This document shows positions 40,412 through 49,028 of a stretch of DNA of 64,000 nucleotides, one piece after another. Source of the DNA: Acidovorax sp. Leaf78. GTDB taxonomy: Bacteria; Pseudomonadota; Gammaproteobacteria; Burkholderiales; Burkholderiaceae_C. The DNA lies in NCBI RefSeq assembly GCF_001422735.1, contig NZ_LMLZ01000025.1, positions 144,761-208,760 of the forward strand, read 5' to 3'. Each line of letters begins with the position of its first letter. Within the stretch, counting starts at the first letter, position 1. A program made the position numbers and the translations under genes. Under the pieces are notes generated by a model. The model did not search any database. It was not told the DNA's origin and saw only the letters and a list, made by a program, of their open reading frames with translations.

Positions 40412-41187
40412 CGACGATGACCAAGCTTTCCCAACCTACCGCCCGCGCCGCCGCGTGGCTGGCCTTCCTGCTGGGCGCAGTGCTGCTCACCGGCTGCGCC
40501 ACCGTGGCCAACCCCGACCCGCGCGATCCGTTCGAGTCGTACAACCGCAGCATGACCAACTTCAACGAGCAGGTCGATTCGCTGGTGCTCAGGCCGGTCG
40601 CGATTGCCTACAAGGACGTCACGCCAGCGCCGGTGCGCACCGGGGTGAGCAACTTCTTCGCCAACATCGGCGATGTGTGGTCGTTCGTGAACAACGTGCT
40701 GCAGCTGCGCGGCGAGGCGGCCGCATCCACCTTCATGCGGGTCAATGTGAACACCCTCATGGGCCTGGGCGGCGTGCTCGATATCGCCAGCGAACTGGGC
40801 ATCGACCGCTACAAGCAGGACTTCGGCCTGACGCTCGGTTACTGGGGCGTGGACACGGGGCCGTACCTGGTGCTGCCCATCCTGGGCCCATCGACCGTGC
40901 GCGACACGCTGGCGCTGCCGGTGGACATGAAGGGCAACGTGGTCAGCTATGTGGACCCCGTGTCGGCCCGCAACTCGCTGTACGCGCTGCGTGCGGTGGA
41001 CGTGCGCGCCAACCTGCTGCGCGCGGGCTCGGTGCTCGACAGCGCCGCGCTGGACAAGTACAGCTTCACGCGTGACGTGTTCCTGCAGGTGCGCAGCCAG
41101 CAGCTGGTGAGCACGGCAGTGAACGGTGACGACAAGGAAGACCGCAACGGCAACGACGGCGTGCTGCCTCAGGAGCCTCCGCGCTGA
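40408..41187 (+). CDS. mlaA: Outer-membrane phospholipid-removal lipoprotein MlaA (VacJ)
   Basis: 259-aa lipoprotein with lipobox LTGC near residue 30, followed by the hallmark NPDPRDPFESYNRSMTNFNEQVD. MlaA forms a pore that removes misplaced phospholipids from the outer leaflet and hands them to MlaC. Here it sits inside the mla operon between mlaD and mlaC, as in many betaproteobacteria; in E. coli it is separate. Confidence 0.95.
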   Translation: MTTMTKLSQPTARAAAWLAFLLGAVLLTGCATVANPDPRDPFESYNRSMTNFNEQVDSLVLRPVAIAYKDVTPAPVRTGVSNFFANIGDVWSFVNNVLQLRGEAAASTFMRVNVNTLMGLGGVLDIASELGIDRYKQDFGLTLGYWGVDTGPYLVLPILGPSTVRDTLALPVDMKGNVVSYVDPVSARNSLYALRAVDVRANLLRAGSVLDSAALDKYSFTRDVFLQVRSQQLVSTAVNGDDKEDRNGNDGVLPQEPPR

Positions 41188-41348
41188 TTGCGCGCCGCGC
41201 TGTGGCGTCAGTCGCCGCGGCGCGTTGGTTGCACTTGCTTGCAACCCGCAACCCGGGCGACGCACAGGGCCATCGCGCTCCGCACACAATGAAATGAATG
41301 CAGGGCGCCACCGGCGCCCGCAGCCTTCGACTAGAAAGTAGACACATC

Positions 41349-41987
41349 ATGATGAACCGACGCACCCTGGGCCAAGCCGCCTTGTGCCTGACCGCTGTGG
41401 CCGCACTGGGCCTGCCCTTCGCTGCGCTGGCGGCGGACGAAGCGCCCGACGCGCTGATCAAGCGCCTGTCGGCCGACGTGCTGACCACCGTAAAGTCCGA
41501 CAAGGCCATCCAGGGCGGCGACCTCTCCAAGATCATCGCGCTGGTCGACAAGACCGTGATGCCCAACGTGAACTTCCGCCGCATGACCGCCGCTGCCGTG
41601 GGCCCCGGCTGGCGCCAGGCCACGCCCGAGCAGCAAAAGCGCCTGCAGGACGAGTTCAAGATCCTGCTGGTGCGCACCTATGCCGGCGCGCTGGCCCAGG
41701 TGAACGATCAGACCATCCAGGTCAAGCCCCTGCGGGCCGCGCCCGAGGACAAGGACGTGCTGGTGCGCACCGAGATCGTCGGCCGTGGCGACCCCATCCA
41801 GCTCGACTATCGCCTGGAAAAGACCCCTGGCGACGGCGCTGGCTGGAAGATCTACAACCTGAATGTGCTGGGCGTGTGGCTGGTGGAAACCTACCGCGGC
41901 CAGTTCGCGCAAGAGATCAATGCCAAGGGTGTCGACGGCCTCATCGAGACCTTGGTGGCTCGCAACAAGAGCAACGCAAGTAAATAA
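41349..41987 (+). CDS. mlaC: Periplasmic phospholipid shuttle MlaC
   Basis: 212-aa periplasmic carrier. The signal peptide starts MMNRRTLGQAALCLTAVAA and ends near ALAAD (residue 26). The mature part carries the Tol_Tol_Ttg2 signature: VDKTVMPNVNFRRMTAAAVG and FKILLVRTYAGALAQ. Two adjacent ATGs (41349, 41352) are both possible. A family B repeat separates it from mlaB. Confidence 0.93.
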   Translation: MMNRRTLGQAALCLTAVAALGLPFAALAADEAPDALIKRLSADVLTTVKSDKAIQGGDLSKIIALVDKTVMPNVNFRRMTAAAVGPGWRQATPEQQKRLQDEFKILLVRTYAGALAQVNDQTIQVKPLRAAPEDKDVLVRTEIVGRGDPIQLDYRLEKTPGDGAGWKIYNLNVLGVWLVETYRGQFAQEINAKGVDGLIETLVARNKSNASK

Positions 41988-41993
41988 GTGATG

Positions 41994-42119
41994 CTCCCCC
42001 TGAGCCGCTTCGCGTCATCCACCTCTCTCGCTGCGCTGCGCGCTGCGGGAGGGGGACGCACCCGGTGGCCTGGCAGAGCCAGTTCCACGGGTGCACTGGC
42101 TGGGCCGCGCCGGTTGCAA
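41994..42119. repeat. Dispersed repeat family B, copy 2
   Basis: Starts CCCCCTGAGCCGCTTCGCGT and contains a hairpin arm ending GGGAGGGGGAC, then the conserved GTGGCCTGGCAGAGCC, GTTCCACGG block. It lies between mlaC and mlaB inside the operon. Confidence 0.85.
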
Positions 42120-42156
42120 CGGTCAGGGGTTGCGTTTGAAGTCTGGGGAGTTTGAG

Positions 42157-42429
42157 ATGCTCGTCCTGCCTGCCGAACTCACCCACCGCCAGGCCACGGC
42201 CTGCCTGCACATGCTGTTGCAGGGCCTGAAGGTGCACCGCGAGCCGGGGGTGGTGGTCGATGCGAATGCGCTCACCGTGTTCGACACGTCGGCGCTCGCC
42301 GTGCTGCTCGAGTGCCGGCGCGAGGCGCTGGCCATGCGCAAGACGTTCTCCGTGCAGGGCCTGCCCACCGCGCTGCGGGGCATGGCGGGCCTGTACGGCG
42401 TGGGCACCTTGCTCACTCCGGCGTCCTGA
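42157..42429 (+). CDS. mlaB: STAS-domain protein MlaB
   Basis: 90-aa cytoplasmic STAS-domain partner that stabilises MlaF. The STAS core is VVVDANALTVFDTSALAVLLECRREA. GGGGAG lies just before the ATG at 42157 and decides this start; an in-frame ATG at 42091 falls in the repeat. Small size and position after mlaC support the call. Confidence 0.85.
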   Translation: MLVLPAELTHRQATACLHMLLQGLKVHREPGVVVDANALTVFDTSALAVLLECRREALAMRKTFSVQGLPTALRGMAGLYGVGTLLTPAS

Positions 42430-42527
42430 TCCTGCGGTGTCGCCATGCCGCGTCGCGCAGCCGTGGCGTCTCTGGTGCGGCCCCACGCGGGCGCAGTTCG
42501 GGGCTAGGCCGTAAAATCAGGGGCTCC

Positions 42528-43466
42528 ATGCCCGCAGTCTCATTCCAAGCCGTCTCCAAGACCTTCTCCACGCCCAAGGGCCCTTTCCAGGCGCTGAACA
42601 ACGTCAGCCTGGATATCCAGGAGGGCGAGTTCTTCGGCCTTCTGGGCCCCAACGGCGCAGGCAAGACCACCCTCATCAGCATCCTGGCGGGCCTGGCCCG
42701 CGCCAGTCAAGGGAGGGTGCTGGTGCAGGGCAGCGATGTGCAGGCCGACTATGCCGACGCGCGCCGCAAGCTCGGCATCGTGCCGCAGGAGCTGGTGTTC
42801 GACCCGTTCTTCAACGTGCGCGAATCGCTGCGCATCCAGTCGGGCTACTTCGGCGTGAAGAACAACGACGCCTGGATCGACGAGCTGCTCGAGAACCTGG
42901 GCCTCACCGACAAGGCTAACTCCAACCTGCGCCAGCTCTCGGGCGGCATGAAGCGCCGCGTGCTGGTGGCGCAGGCGCTGGTGCACAAGCCGCCGATCAT
43001 CGTGCTGGACGAGCCCACCGCCGGTGTGGACGTCGAGCTGCGCCAGACGCTCTGGCACTTCGTGGCGCGCCTGAACAAGGAAGGCCACACCGTGCTGCTG
43101 ACCACGCACTACCTCGAAGAAGCCGAGGCGCTGTGCGGGCGCATCGCGATGCTCAAGACCGGCCAGATCGTGGCGCTCAACCGCACCAGCGAGCTGCTGC
43201 AGGCGGCCTCGGGCAGCGTGCTGCAGTTCAAGACCGACGCTGTGCTGCCGCCATCGCTGGCCACTGTGGCGCGTGTCACGGGCCGCATTGTGCAACTGCC
43301 CGCACACGACGCCGCCGAGATCGAAAGCCACCTGGCCGCGCTGCGCGTGGCGGGCGTGGATGTGAACGACATGGAGATCCGCAGGCCTGACCTGGAGGAC
43401 GTGTTTTTGCAGGTCATGTCCGGCACATCCGCATCGAATATTTCCCTGGACAAGATCGCGATATGA
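42528..43466 (+). CDS. ABC-2 type transporter ATP-binding protein (YadG-like)
   Basis: 312-aa ATPase. Walker A is GPNGAGKTT, the signature is LSGGMKRRVL, Walker B is IIVLDEPTAGVD, and the H-loop is LTTHYLEEAEAL. A C-terminal extension of about 80 residues fits the YadG/CcmA-like subgroup. It overlaps the permease gene by 4 bp. The export substrate is unknown; its place next to mla is conserved in betaproteobacteria. Confidence 0.92.
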   Translation: MPAVSFQAVSKTFSTPKGPFQALNNVSLDIQEGEFFGLLGPNGAGKTTLISILAGLARASQGRVLVQGSDVQADYADARRKLGIVPQELVFDPFFNVRESLRIQSGYFGVKNNDAWIDELLENLGLTDKANSNLRQLSGGMKRRVLVAQALVHKPPIIVLDEPTAGVDVELRQTLWHFVARLNKEGHTVLLTTHYLEEAEALCGRIAMLKTGQIVALNRTSELLQAASGSVLQFKTDAVLPPSLATVARVTGRIVQLPAHDAAEIESHLAALRVAGVDVNDMEIRRPDLEDVFLQVMSGTSASNISLDKIAI

Positions 43467-44218
43467 CCGGCTGGCAGACCCTGTTCTACAAAGAGGTGCT
43501 TCGTTTCTGGAAGGTCAGCTTCCAGACCGTGGCCGCCCCGGTGCTCACCGCCGTGCTGTACCTGCTGATCTTCGGCCATGTGCTGGAAGACCACGTCAAG
43601 GTCTACGACCGCATCAGCTACACCGCGTTTCTGGTGCCCGGCCTCGTGATGATGAGCGTGCTGCAGAACGCGTTTGCCAACAGCTCGTCCAGCATCATCC
43701 AGAGCAAGATCATGGGCAGCCTGGTGTTCGTGCTGCTCACGCCGCTGTCGCACTGGGCGTGGTTCTGTGCCTATGTGGGCTCGTCCATCGTGCGCGGTCT
43801 GGCGGTGGGGCTGGGGGTGTTCATCGTCACGCTGGCGTTTGCGCGGCCTGAGTTTGCCGCGCCGCTGTGGATCCTGGCGTTCGCCTTTCTGGGTGCGGCG
43901 CTGCTGGCCACGCTGGGGCTGCTGGCGGGCCTGTGGGCCGACAAGTTCGACCAGATGGCTGCGTTCCAGAACTTCATCATCGTGCCCATGACGTTCCTGT
44001 CGGGCGTGTTCTATTCCATCCAGTCGCTGCCACCCTTCTGGCAGACGGTGAGCCACCTGAATCCGTTCTTCTACATGATCGACGGCTTTCGCTACGGCTT
44101 CTTCGGCCAGAGCGACACCTCGCCCTGGCTGAGCCTGAGCATCGTGGGCGTGGCCTGGCTGCTGGTGAGCGCGCTGGCGGTGCACCTGCTGCGCACCGGC
44201 TACAAAATCAGAAACTAG
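43463..44218 (+). CDS. ABC-2 type transporter permease (YadH-like)
   Basis: 251-aa inner-membrane permease with six hydrophobic segments. The ABC-2 signature is FLSGVFYSIQSLPPFWQTVSHLNPFFYMIDGFRYG near the C terminus. The starting amphipathic helix (WQTLFYKEVLRFWKVSFQT) is typical. It pairs with the preceding ATPase. Confidence 0.92.
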   Translation: MTGWQTLFYKEVLRFWKVSFQTVAAPVLTAVLYLLIFGHVLEDHVKVYDRISYTAFLVPGLVMMSVLQNAFANSSSSIIQSKIMGSLVFVLLTPLSHWAWFCAYVGSSIVRGLAVGLGVFIVTLAFARPEFAAPLWILAFAFLGAALLATLGLLAGLWADKFDQMAAFQNFIIVPMTFLSGVFYSIQSLPPFWQTVSHLNPFFYMIDGFRYGFFGQSDTSPWLSLSIVGVAWLLVSALAVHLLRTGYKIRN

Positions 44219-44222
44219 CTGC

Positions 44223-44262
44223 ACCTCCCTGAGTCGCTTCGCGCCTGCGCTGGCATGGTTCA
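44223..44262. repeat. Partial family B repeat
   Basis: CCTCCCTGAGTCGCTTCGCG, then CCTGCGCTGGCATGG: only the left part of the family B unit is recognisable. It lies between the permease and ibaG. Confidence 0.45.
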
Positions 44263-44299
44263 GCGGCGTGAGCGCTACCCCCAGCAACGGACCCATGAC

Positions 44300-44542
44300 A
44301 TGACCGCAGAAGAACTCCAGAACATCATCACCGCCGGCCTGGCCTGCGAACACATCACGCTCGAAGGCGATGGCCGCCACTGGTACGCGACCATCGTCTC
44401 GGCCGAGTTCGAAGGCAAGCGCTCCATCCAGCGCCACCAGCGGGTGTACGCCACGCTGGGCGCCAAAATGCAGACCGACGAGGTGCACGCGCTGTCGATG
44501 AAGACCTTCACGCCCACCGAGTGGGCAGCGCAGCCGAAATAA
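44300..44542 (+). CDS. ibaG: BolA family protein IbaG
   Basis: 80-aa BolA-type protein that binds Fe-S clusters with monothiol glutaredoxins. The class II KH-like fold is visible (ITAGLACEHITLEGDGRHWYATIVS, then the conserved FEGKRSIQRHQRVYATLG with its His). The position before murA matches ibaG (yrbA) in E. coli and many other proteobacteria. The ATG at 44300 gives the family length; the in-frame ATG at 44255 lies near repeat sequence. Confidence 0.92.
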   Translation: MTAEELQNIITAGLACEHITLEGDGRHWYATIVSAEFEGKRSIQRHQRVYATLGAKMQTDEVHALSMKTFTPTEWAAQPK

Positions 44543-44544
44543 TC

Positions 44545-44605
44545 TCGGTAGCTATGATTTTTATAGCTGCTACCGCTTGCTTAGAGCGCGGTAGCGGCAT
44601 TTTTT
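44545..44605. repeat. Palindromic repeat family A, copy between ibaG and murA
   Basis: ATAGCTGCTACCGCTTGC, then a second arm GCGCGGTAGCGGC followed by six Ts. It could act as a weak terminator ahead of murA. Confidence 0.8.
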
Positions 44606-44630
44606 ACCCCTATTCCTGGTTCTTTTCGAG

Positions 44631-45917
44631 ATGGACAAACTCCTGATCCGCGGTGGACGCAGCCTGCAGGGCGAGGTGCTGGTCTCCGGCGCCAAGAACG
44701 CCACGCTGCCCGAGCTGTGTGCGGCGCTGCTCACCGCCGAGCCGGTGACCCTGCTGAACGTGCCGCAATTGCAGGACGTGGCGACCATGCTCACGTTGAT
44801 CCGCAACATGGGCGTCACGGCCAGCCGCTCGGATGACGGCACCGTGCTCATCGACGCCAGTGCGCTGAGCACGCCCGAGGCACCGTACGAGCTCGTCAAG
44901 ACCATGCGGGCGTCGGTGCTGGCCCTGGGCCCGCTGCTGGCGCGTTTTGGCGAGGCGACGGTCTCGCTGCCCGGCGGCTGCGCCATCGGCTCGCGGCCGG
45001 TGGACCAGCACATCAAGGGCCTCACGGCCATGGGCGCCGAGATCGTGGTCGAGCACGGCTACATGATCGCCAAGCTGCCCGCCGGCTGGACGCGCCTGAA
45101 GGGCGCGCGCATCACCACCGACATGGTCACCGTGACCGGCACCGAGAACTTCCTCATGGCCGCGGCGTTGGCCGAGGGTGAAACGGTACTCGAGAACGCC
45201 GCTCAGGAGCCCGAGATCATCGACCTGGCCGAGATGTTGATCGCCATGGGCGCGCAGATCGAAGGCCACGGCACCAGCCGCATCCGCATCCAGGGCGTCG
45301 ACAAGCTGCGCGGCTGCACCCACCGCGTGGTGGCCGACCGCATCGAGGCCGGCACCTTCCTGTGCGCGGTGGCTGCCACGGGCGGTGACGTCACGCTGCG
45401 CCACGGCCGCGCCGACCACCTAGACGCTGTCATCGAAAAGCTGCGCGAAGCCGGCGCCGAGGTGCAGGCAGTGGACGGCGGCATCCGCGTGAAGAGCGCA
45501 GGCGGCGCCACGCTCAAGGCCCAGGGGTTCCGCACCACCGAATACCCGGGTTTCCCGACCGACATGCAGGCCCAGTTCATGGCGCTCAATTGCATCGCGC
45601 AGGGCACGGCCACCGTGACCGAGACCATCTTCGAAAACCGCTTCATGCACGTCGACGAACTGGTGCGCCTGGGCGCCAAGATCCAGACCGACGGCAAGGT
45701 CGCCATCATCGAGGGCCTGAGCACCACATCCAGCCGCCTGTCGGGCGCCACCGTGATGGCCACCGACCTGCGTGCGTCGGCCAGCCTGGTCATCGCCGGC
45801 CTGGTGGCCGACGGCGAAACCATGGTGGACCGCATCTACCACCTGGACCGTGGCTACGACTGCATGGAAGCGAAACTGCGCGGCATCGGCGCCCAAATTG
45901 AACGGATCACAGCATGA
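44631..45917 (+). CDS. murA: UDP-N-acetylglucosamine 1-carboxyvinyltransferase
   Basis: 428-aa first committed enzyme of peptidoglycan synthesis, transferring enolpyruvyl from PEP to UDP-GlcNAc. The PEP-reactive Cys is C117 in LPGGCAIGSRPVDQH, so fosfomycin sensitivity is expected. KN in the N-terminal SGAKNATLP and the C-terminal TDLRASASLVIAGL motif are conserved. It overlaps hisG by 4 bp (ATGA), linking wall and histidine genes in one transcript. Confidence 0.97.
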   Translation: MDKLLIRGGRSLQGEVLVSGAKNATLPELCAALLTAEPVTLLNVPQLQDVATMLTLIRNMGVTASRSDDGTVLIDASALSTPEAPYELVKTMRASVLALGPLLARFGEATVSLPGGCAIGSRPVDQHIKGLTAMGAEIVVEHGYMIAKLPAGWTRLKGARITTDMVTVTGTENFLMAAALAEGETVLENAAQEPEIIDLAEMLIAMGAQIEGHGTSRIRIQGVDKLRGCTHRVVADRIEAGTFLCAVAATGGDVTLRHGRADHLDAVIEKLREAGAEVQAVDGGIRVKSAGGATLKAQGFRTTEYPGFPTDMQAQFMALNCIAQGTATVTETIFENRFMHVDELVRLGAKIQTDGKVAIIEGLSTTSSRLSGATVMATDLRASASLVIAGLVADGETMVDRIYHLDRGYDCMEAKLRGIGAQIERITA

Positions 45918-46567
45918 GCAGCAGCATGATTACCCTGGCCCTTTCGAAAGGCCGCATCTTCGACGAAACCTTGCCGCTGTTGGCCGCTGCCGGCATCGAG
46001 GTGCTGGAAGACCCCGAAAAATCCCGCAAGCTCATCCTGACCACCAACCAGCCCGACGTGCGCGTGGTGCTGGTGCGCGCCACCGACGTGCCCACCTACG
46101 TGGAATACGGCGGTGCCGACATCGGCGTGACCGGCAAGGACACCCTGATCGAGCACGGCGGCCAGGGCCTGTACCAGCCGCTTGATTTGCGCATCGCCAA
46201 GTGCCGCGTGAGCGTGGCCGTGCGCAGCGACTTCGACTACGAGCGCGCCGTCAAGCAGGGCTCGCGCCTGAAGGTGGCCACCAAGTACACCAGCATCGCC
46301 CGCGACTTCTTTGCGAGCAAGGGCGTGCACGTGGACATGGTCAAGCTGTACGGCAGCATGGAACTCGCCCCGCTGATCGGCTTGGCCGACGCCATCGTCG
46401 ATCTGGTGTCCACCGGCAACACGCTCAAGGCCAACCACTTGGTGGAGGTCGAACGCATCATGGACATCAGCTCCTACCTGGTCGTGAACCAGGCCGCGCT
46501 CAAGCTCAAGCAGGCGCCACTGCGCCGCATCATCGATGCGTTTGCGGGTGCCATTCCCAAAGACTGA
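45914..46567 (+). CDS. hisG: ATP phosphoribosyltransferase, short form
   Basis: 217-aa first enzyme of histidine biosynthesis. It has ITLALSKGRIFDETLPLL at the N terminus, the PRPP-binding GLADAIVDLVSTGNTLKAN region, and lacks the C-terminal regulatory domain of long HisG. Short forms require HisZ for activity and histidine feedback; hisZ is not in this window. It starts the histidine cluster, coupled to murA. Confidence 0.96.
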   Translation: MSSSMITLALSKGRIFDETLPLLAAAGIEVLEDPEKSRKLILTTNQPDVRVVLVRATDVPTYVEYGGADIGVTGKDTLIEHGGQGLYQPLDLRIAKCRVSVAVRSDFDYERAVKQGSRLKVATKYTSIARDFFASKGVHVDMVKLYGSMELAPLIGLADAIVDLVSTGNTLKANHLVEVERIMDISSYLVVNQAALKLKQAPLRRIIDAFAGAIPKD

Positions 46568-46570
46568 CCA

Positions 46571-47030
46571 TTGCCCCCGCCCAGCGCCGTGACGAGCGTC
46601 CCGCAGCAGCCCGCCGATTTCGCCGACATTGCGCGCCTGATCGCCGCCAGCCGGCAGCAGGCCGTGCAGACGGTCAACATCCTGCTGGGGGGCGATGGGG
46701 TGGTGGCGCAACTGGCGGGCTATCTGGCGCAGACGCAGCCAGGACTGCGTGGGTTCACCTACCGCAACCTGTTCAGAATGCGGCATTTCTACGAGGCCGA
46801 TCCCGCCCGCGAAATTGTGTCAGCGCTGCTGACACAATGGCCCTGGACGCATCACCTCGTCATCCTGGGCCAGAGCCACGCCCCGAAAAACGTGAGTACT
46901 ACCTGCGTCTGCGTGCGGTGCAGGGCAAGGGACGCTGGAGCGGCGATTCAAAACCGCTCCGTTCGAGCGCACCGTGCTGCCCCGCAAAAGTCGCACCGCT
47001 GGCGGGACAAATCCACCCTGACAGCCGGAT
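46571..47030 (+). pseudogene. Remnant of a DUF1016 (YhcG/PDDEXK) nuclease gene
   Basis: The first reading frame, starting at a TTG 3 bp after hisG, encodes IARLIAASRQQAVQTVN, then GLRGFTYRNLFRMRHFYEA and ALLTQWPWTHHLVILGQS, clear N-terminal DUF1016 motifs. After about 46885 the match jumps to the +1 frame (REYYLRLRAVQ) and then to the third frame (APFERTVLPRKS, near 46960), so at least two frameshifts are present. The middle and the entire C-terminal nuclease domain are missing. YhcG-type genes are accessory, so this is a decayed insertion inside the his cluster. Confidence 0.85.
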
Positions 47031-47048
47031 GAGGCCACCGACTGAAGA

Positions 47049-48440
47049 ATGACTATGAAATCAATAGCTGCCCCCGCTTACCTGTCCACGGCTGAAGCCG
47101 ATTTTGAGCAAAAATTTCAGCAGCGCCTGCACTGGTCTGCCGACACCGACGCCGCCATCGAGCAGCGTGTGGCCGACATCCTGGCCGATGTGCAAAAGCG
47201 GGGCGACGACGCCGTGCTGGAGTACACCGCCCGTTTCGACGGCCTCGCGGCCCCCGACGTGGCGGCACTGGAGCTGACCCAGGCGGACTTCAAAGCCGCT
47301 TTCGACGCCATTCCGCAGGCCCAGCGCGACGCGCTGCAGGCCGCCGCCAAGCGCGTGCGCAGCTACCACGAGGCGCAGAAAAAAGCCTCGGGCGAAAGCT
47401 GGAGCTATCGTGACGAGGACGGCACCCTGCTGGGCCAGAAGGTCACGCCGCTGGACCGCGTGGGCATCTACGTGCCCGGTGGCAAGGCGGCGTACCCGTC
47501 CAGCCTGCTGATGAACGCCATCCCGGCCCACGTGGCCGGCGTGCAGGAAATCATCATGGTCGTGCCCACGCCCGTGCGCGGCAGCGTGGCCACGGGTGGC
47601 TCGGGCGCGCAGCTTGCCTCCGACAAGGGCGAGCGCAACGACCTGGTGCTGGCGGCTGCCTACGTGGCGGGCGTCACGCGCGCCTTCACCATTGGCGGTG
47701 CGCAGGCCGTGGCCGCGCTGGCCTACGGCACGGCCACGATTCCGAAGGTCGACAAGATCACCGGCCCGGGCAACGCCTATGTGGCCAGCGCCAAGAAGCG
47801 CGTGTTCGGCACGGTGGGCATCGACATGATCGCGGGCCCGAGCGAAATCCTGGTGCTGGCCGACGGCAGCACGCCGCCCGACTGGGTCGCGATGGACCTC
47901 TTCAGCCAGGCCGAACACGACGAGCTGGCCCAGAGCATCCTGCTGTGCCCCGACGCGGCCTACATCGCCGCCGTGCAGCGCGAGATCGACCGCCTGCTGC
48001 CCACCATGCCGCGCGCCGAAATCATCGCCAAGAGCCTCAACGGCCGGGGCGCGCTGATCCTCACCAAGGACATGGAAGAAGCTTGCGCGATCAGCAACCG
48101 CATCGCACCCGAGCATCTGGAAGTGAGCTCTACCGACCCGCACCGCTGGGAGCCGCTGCTGCGCCACGCGGGCGCGATCTTCCTGGGGGCCTACACGAGT
48201 GAGTCCCTGGGCGACTACTGCGCGGGCCCCAACCACGTGCTGCCCACCAGCGGCACGGCCCGCTTTTCGTCGCCCTTGGGCGTGTACGACTTCCAAAAGC
48301 GCAGCAGCATCATCGAGGTGAGTGAAGCCGGTGCCCAGGTGCTTGGAAAAATCGCCGCCGAGCTGGCCTACGGCGAGGGCCTGCAGGCCCACGCACAGGC
48401 GGCCGAGATGCGCCTGAAGACCCCCCTCAAGCCGCGCTGA
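47049..48440 (+). CDS. hisD: Histidinol dehydrogenase
   Basis: 463-aa zinc enzyme performing the last two oxidations of histidine synthesis. Zn and catalytic residues lie in FSQAEHDELAQS and the later GPNHVLPTSGTARFSSPL, and YVPGGKAAYPSSLLMNA and ITGPGNAYVASAKKRVFG are signatures. The first codons (MTMKSIAAPAY) fall in a family A repeat (AAATCAATAGCTGCCCCCGC), so the N terminus is partly repeat-derived. ATGs at 47049 and 47055 are both usable. Confidence 0.96.
   Translation: MTMKSIAAPAYLSTAEADFEQKFQQRLHWSADTDAAIEQRVADILADVQKRGDDAVLEYTARFDGLAAPDVAALELTQADFKAAFDAIPQAQRDALQAAAKRVRSYHEAQKKASGESWSYRDEDGTLLGQKVTPLDRVGIYVPGGKAAYPSSLLMNAIPAHVAGVQEIIMVVPTPVRGSVATGGSGAQLASDKGERNDLVLAAAYVAGVTRAFTIGGAQAVAALAYGTATIPKVDKITGPGNAYVASAKKRVFGTVGIDMIAGPSEILVLADGSTPPDWVAMDLFSQAEHDELAQSILLCPDAAYIAAVQREIDRLLPTMPRAEIIAKSLNGRGALILTKDMEEACAISNRIAPEHLEVSSTDPHRWEPLLRHAGAIFLGAYTSESLGDYCAGPNHVLPTSGTARFSSPLGVYDFQKRSSIIEVSEAGAQVLGKIAAELAYGEGLQAHAQAAEMRLKTPLKPR
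47055..47085. repeat. Family A repeat arm inside the hisD start
   Basis: ATGAAATCAATAGCTGCCCC, then CGCTTACC matches the left half of family A. It is translated as the start of HisD (MKSIAAPAY). Confidence 0.5.
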
Positions 48441-48876
48441 CGGCGCCGACCGGGCCCAGAGGCAGGGCCCCGCCCGCCCCACCCGCCGCGCTGCCGGTGT
48501 GCGGCACCACGGCCAGGGCCAGGGGTGCTGCCGAGGGCACAGGCGGATACGCAGCGTCTTGCACCGCTCGGTGCTTCGCCCAGTTCAGCCGCGCGGGCCG
48601 GCTGCCTTCGGCGCTCACCCGCAGCCGCACCGGGCCAGCGAACGACAGGCGCTGCCCGGCCTCCAGAAAATAGTCTTCCAGCAGGCCGTCGCAGGTCACC
48701 CAGACGCGGCCTTGCTCGACCTCGAGCAGGGCGATGTCGCCCGCGCGGAAGTCCAGCACCTGGACGGCCTGCAGCGGCGGCAGCGGCTGACGCTTCCATT
48801 GCAGGGTGAGGGGCACCGCAAGCTGGGCGGGCAGCGTGGGCAACGGCGGGGTGGGGGTGTGGTGCAGCGTGTTCAT
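48427..48876 (-). CDS. DUF2917 domain-containing protein
   Basis: 149-aa cytoplasmic protein of unknown function. The conserved core is FRAGDIALLEVEQGRVWVTCDG, then EDYFLEAGQRLSFAGPVRLRVSAEG, a short beta-rich, cupin-like stretch typical of DUF2917. The N terminus and C terminus are low-complexity (Pro/Ala/Gly). It is divergent from a MocR-type regulator with shared operator repeats between them, so it is the probable regulated target. Its 3' end overlaps the hisD 3' end by 14 bp. Confidence 0.8.
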   Translation of the reverse strand: MNTLHHTPTPPLPTLPAQLAVPLTLQWKRQPLPPLQAVQVLDFRAGDIALLEVEQGRVWVTCDGLLEDYFLEAGQRLSFAGPVRLRVSAEGSRPARLNWAKHRAVQDAAYPPVPSAAPLALAVVPHTGSAAGGAGGALPLGPVGAVSAA

Positions 48877-48934
48877 GCCTCCACTGTGCGGCCAGGCCGC
48901 GCGCGGCGCCACGGACAGGCTCGCACGACCTGAT

Positions 48935-49020
48935 CCAGTACAGATGGTCTGTACTGGCCATCTGTACTGTACGGGGTGCACTTGCTCTGTACTGGCTGTT
49001 TTTGCGGCTGCCAGTACAGA
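48935..49020. promoter_or_regulatory. Operator repeats between DUF2917 gene and MocR gene
   Basis: The half-site CCAGTACAGA occurs at 48935-48944 with its complement TCTGTACTGG at 48948-48957 (3-bp spacer), then TCTGTACTGG again at 48986-48995 and CCAGTACAGA at 49011-49020. A shorter TCTGTACTG lies at 48961. The sites occupy almost the whole divergent promoter region and end 9 bp before the MocR start, as expected for MocR autoregulation. Confidence 0.85.
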
Positions 49021-49028
49021 ATGCAGCC

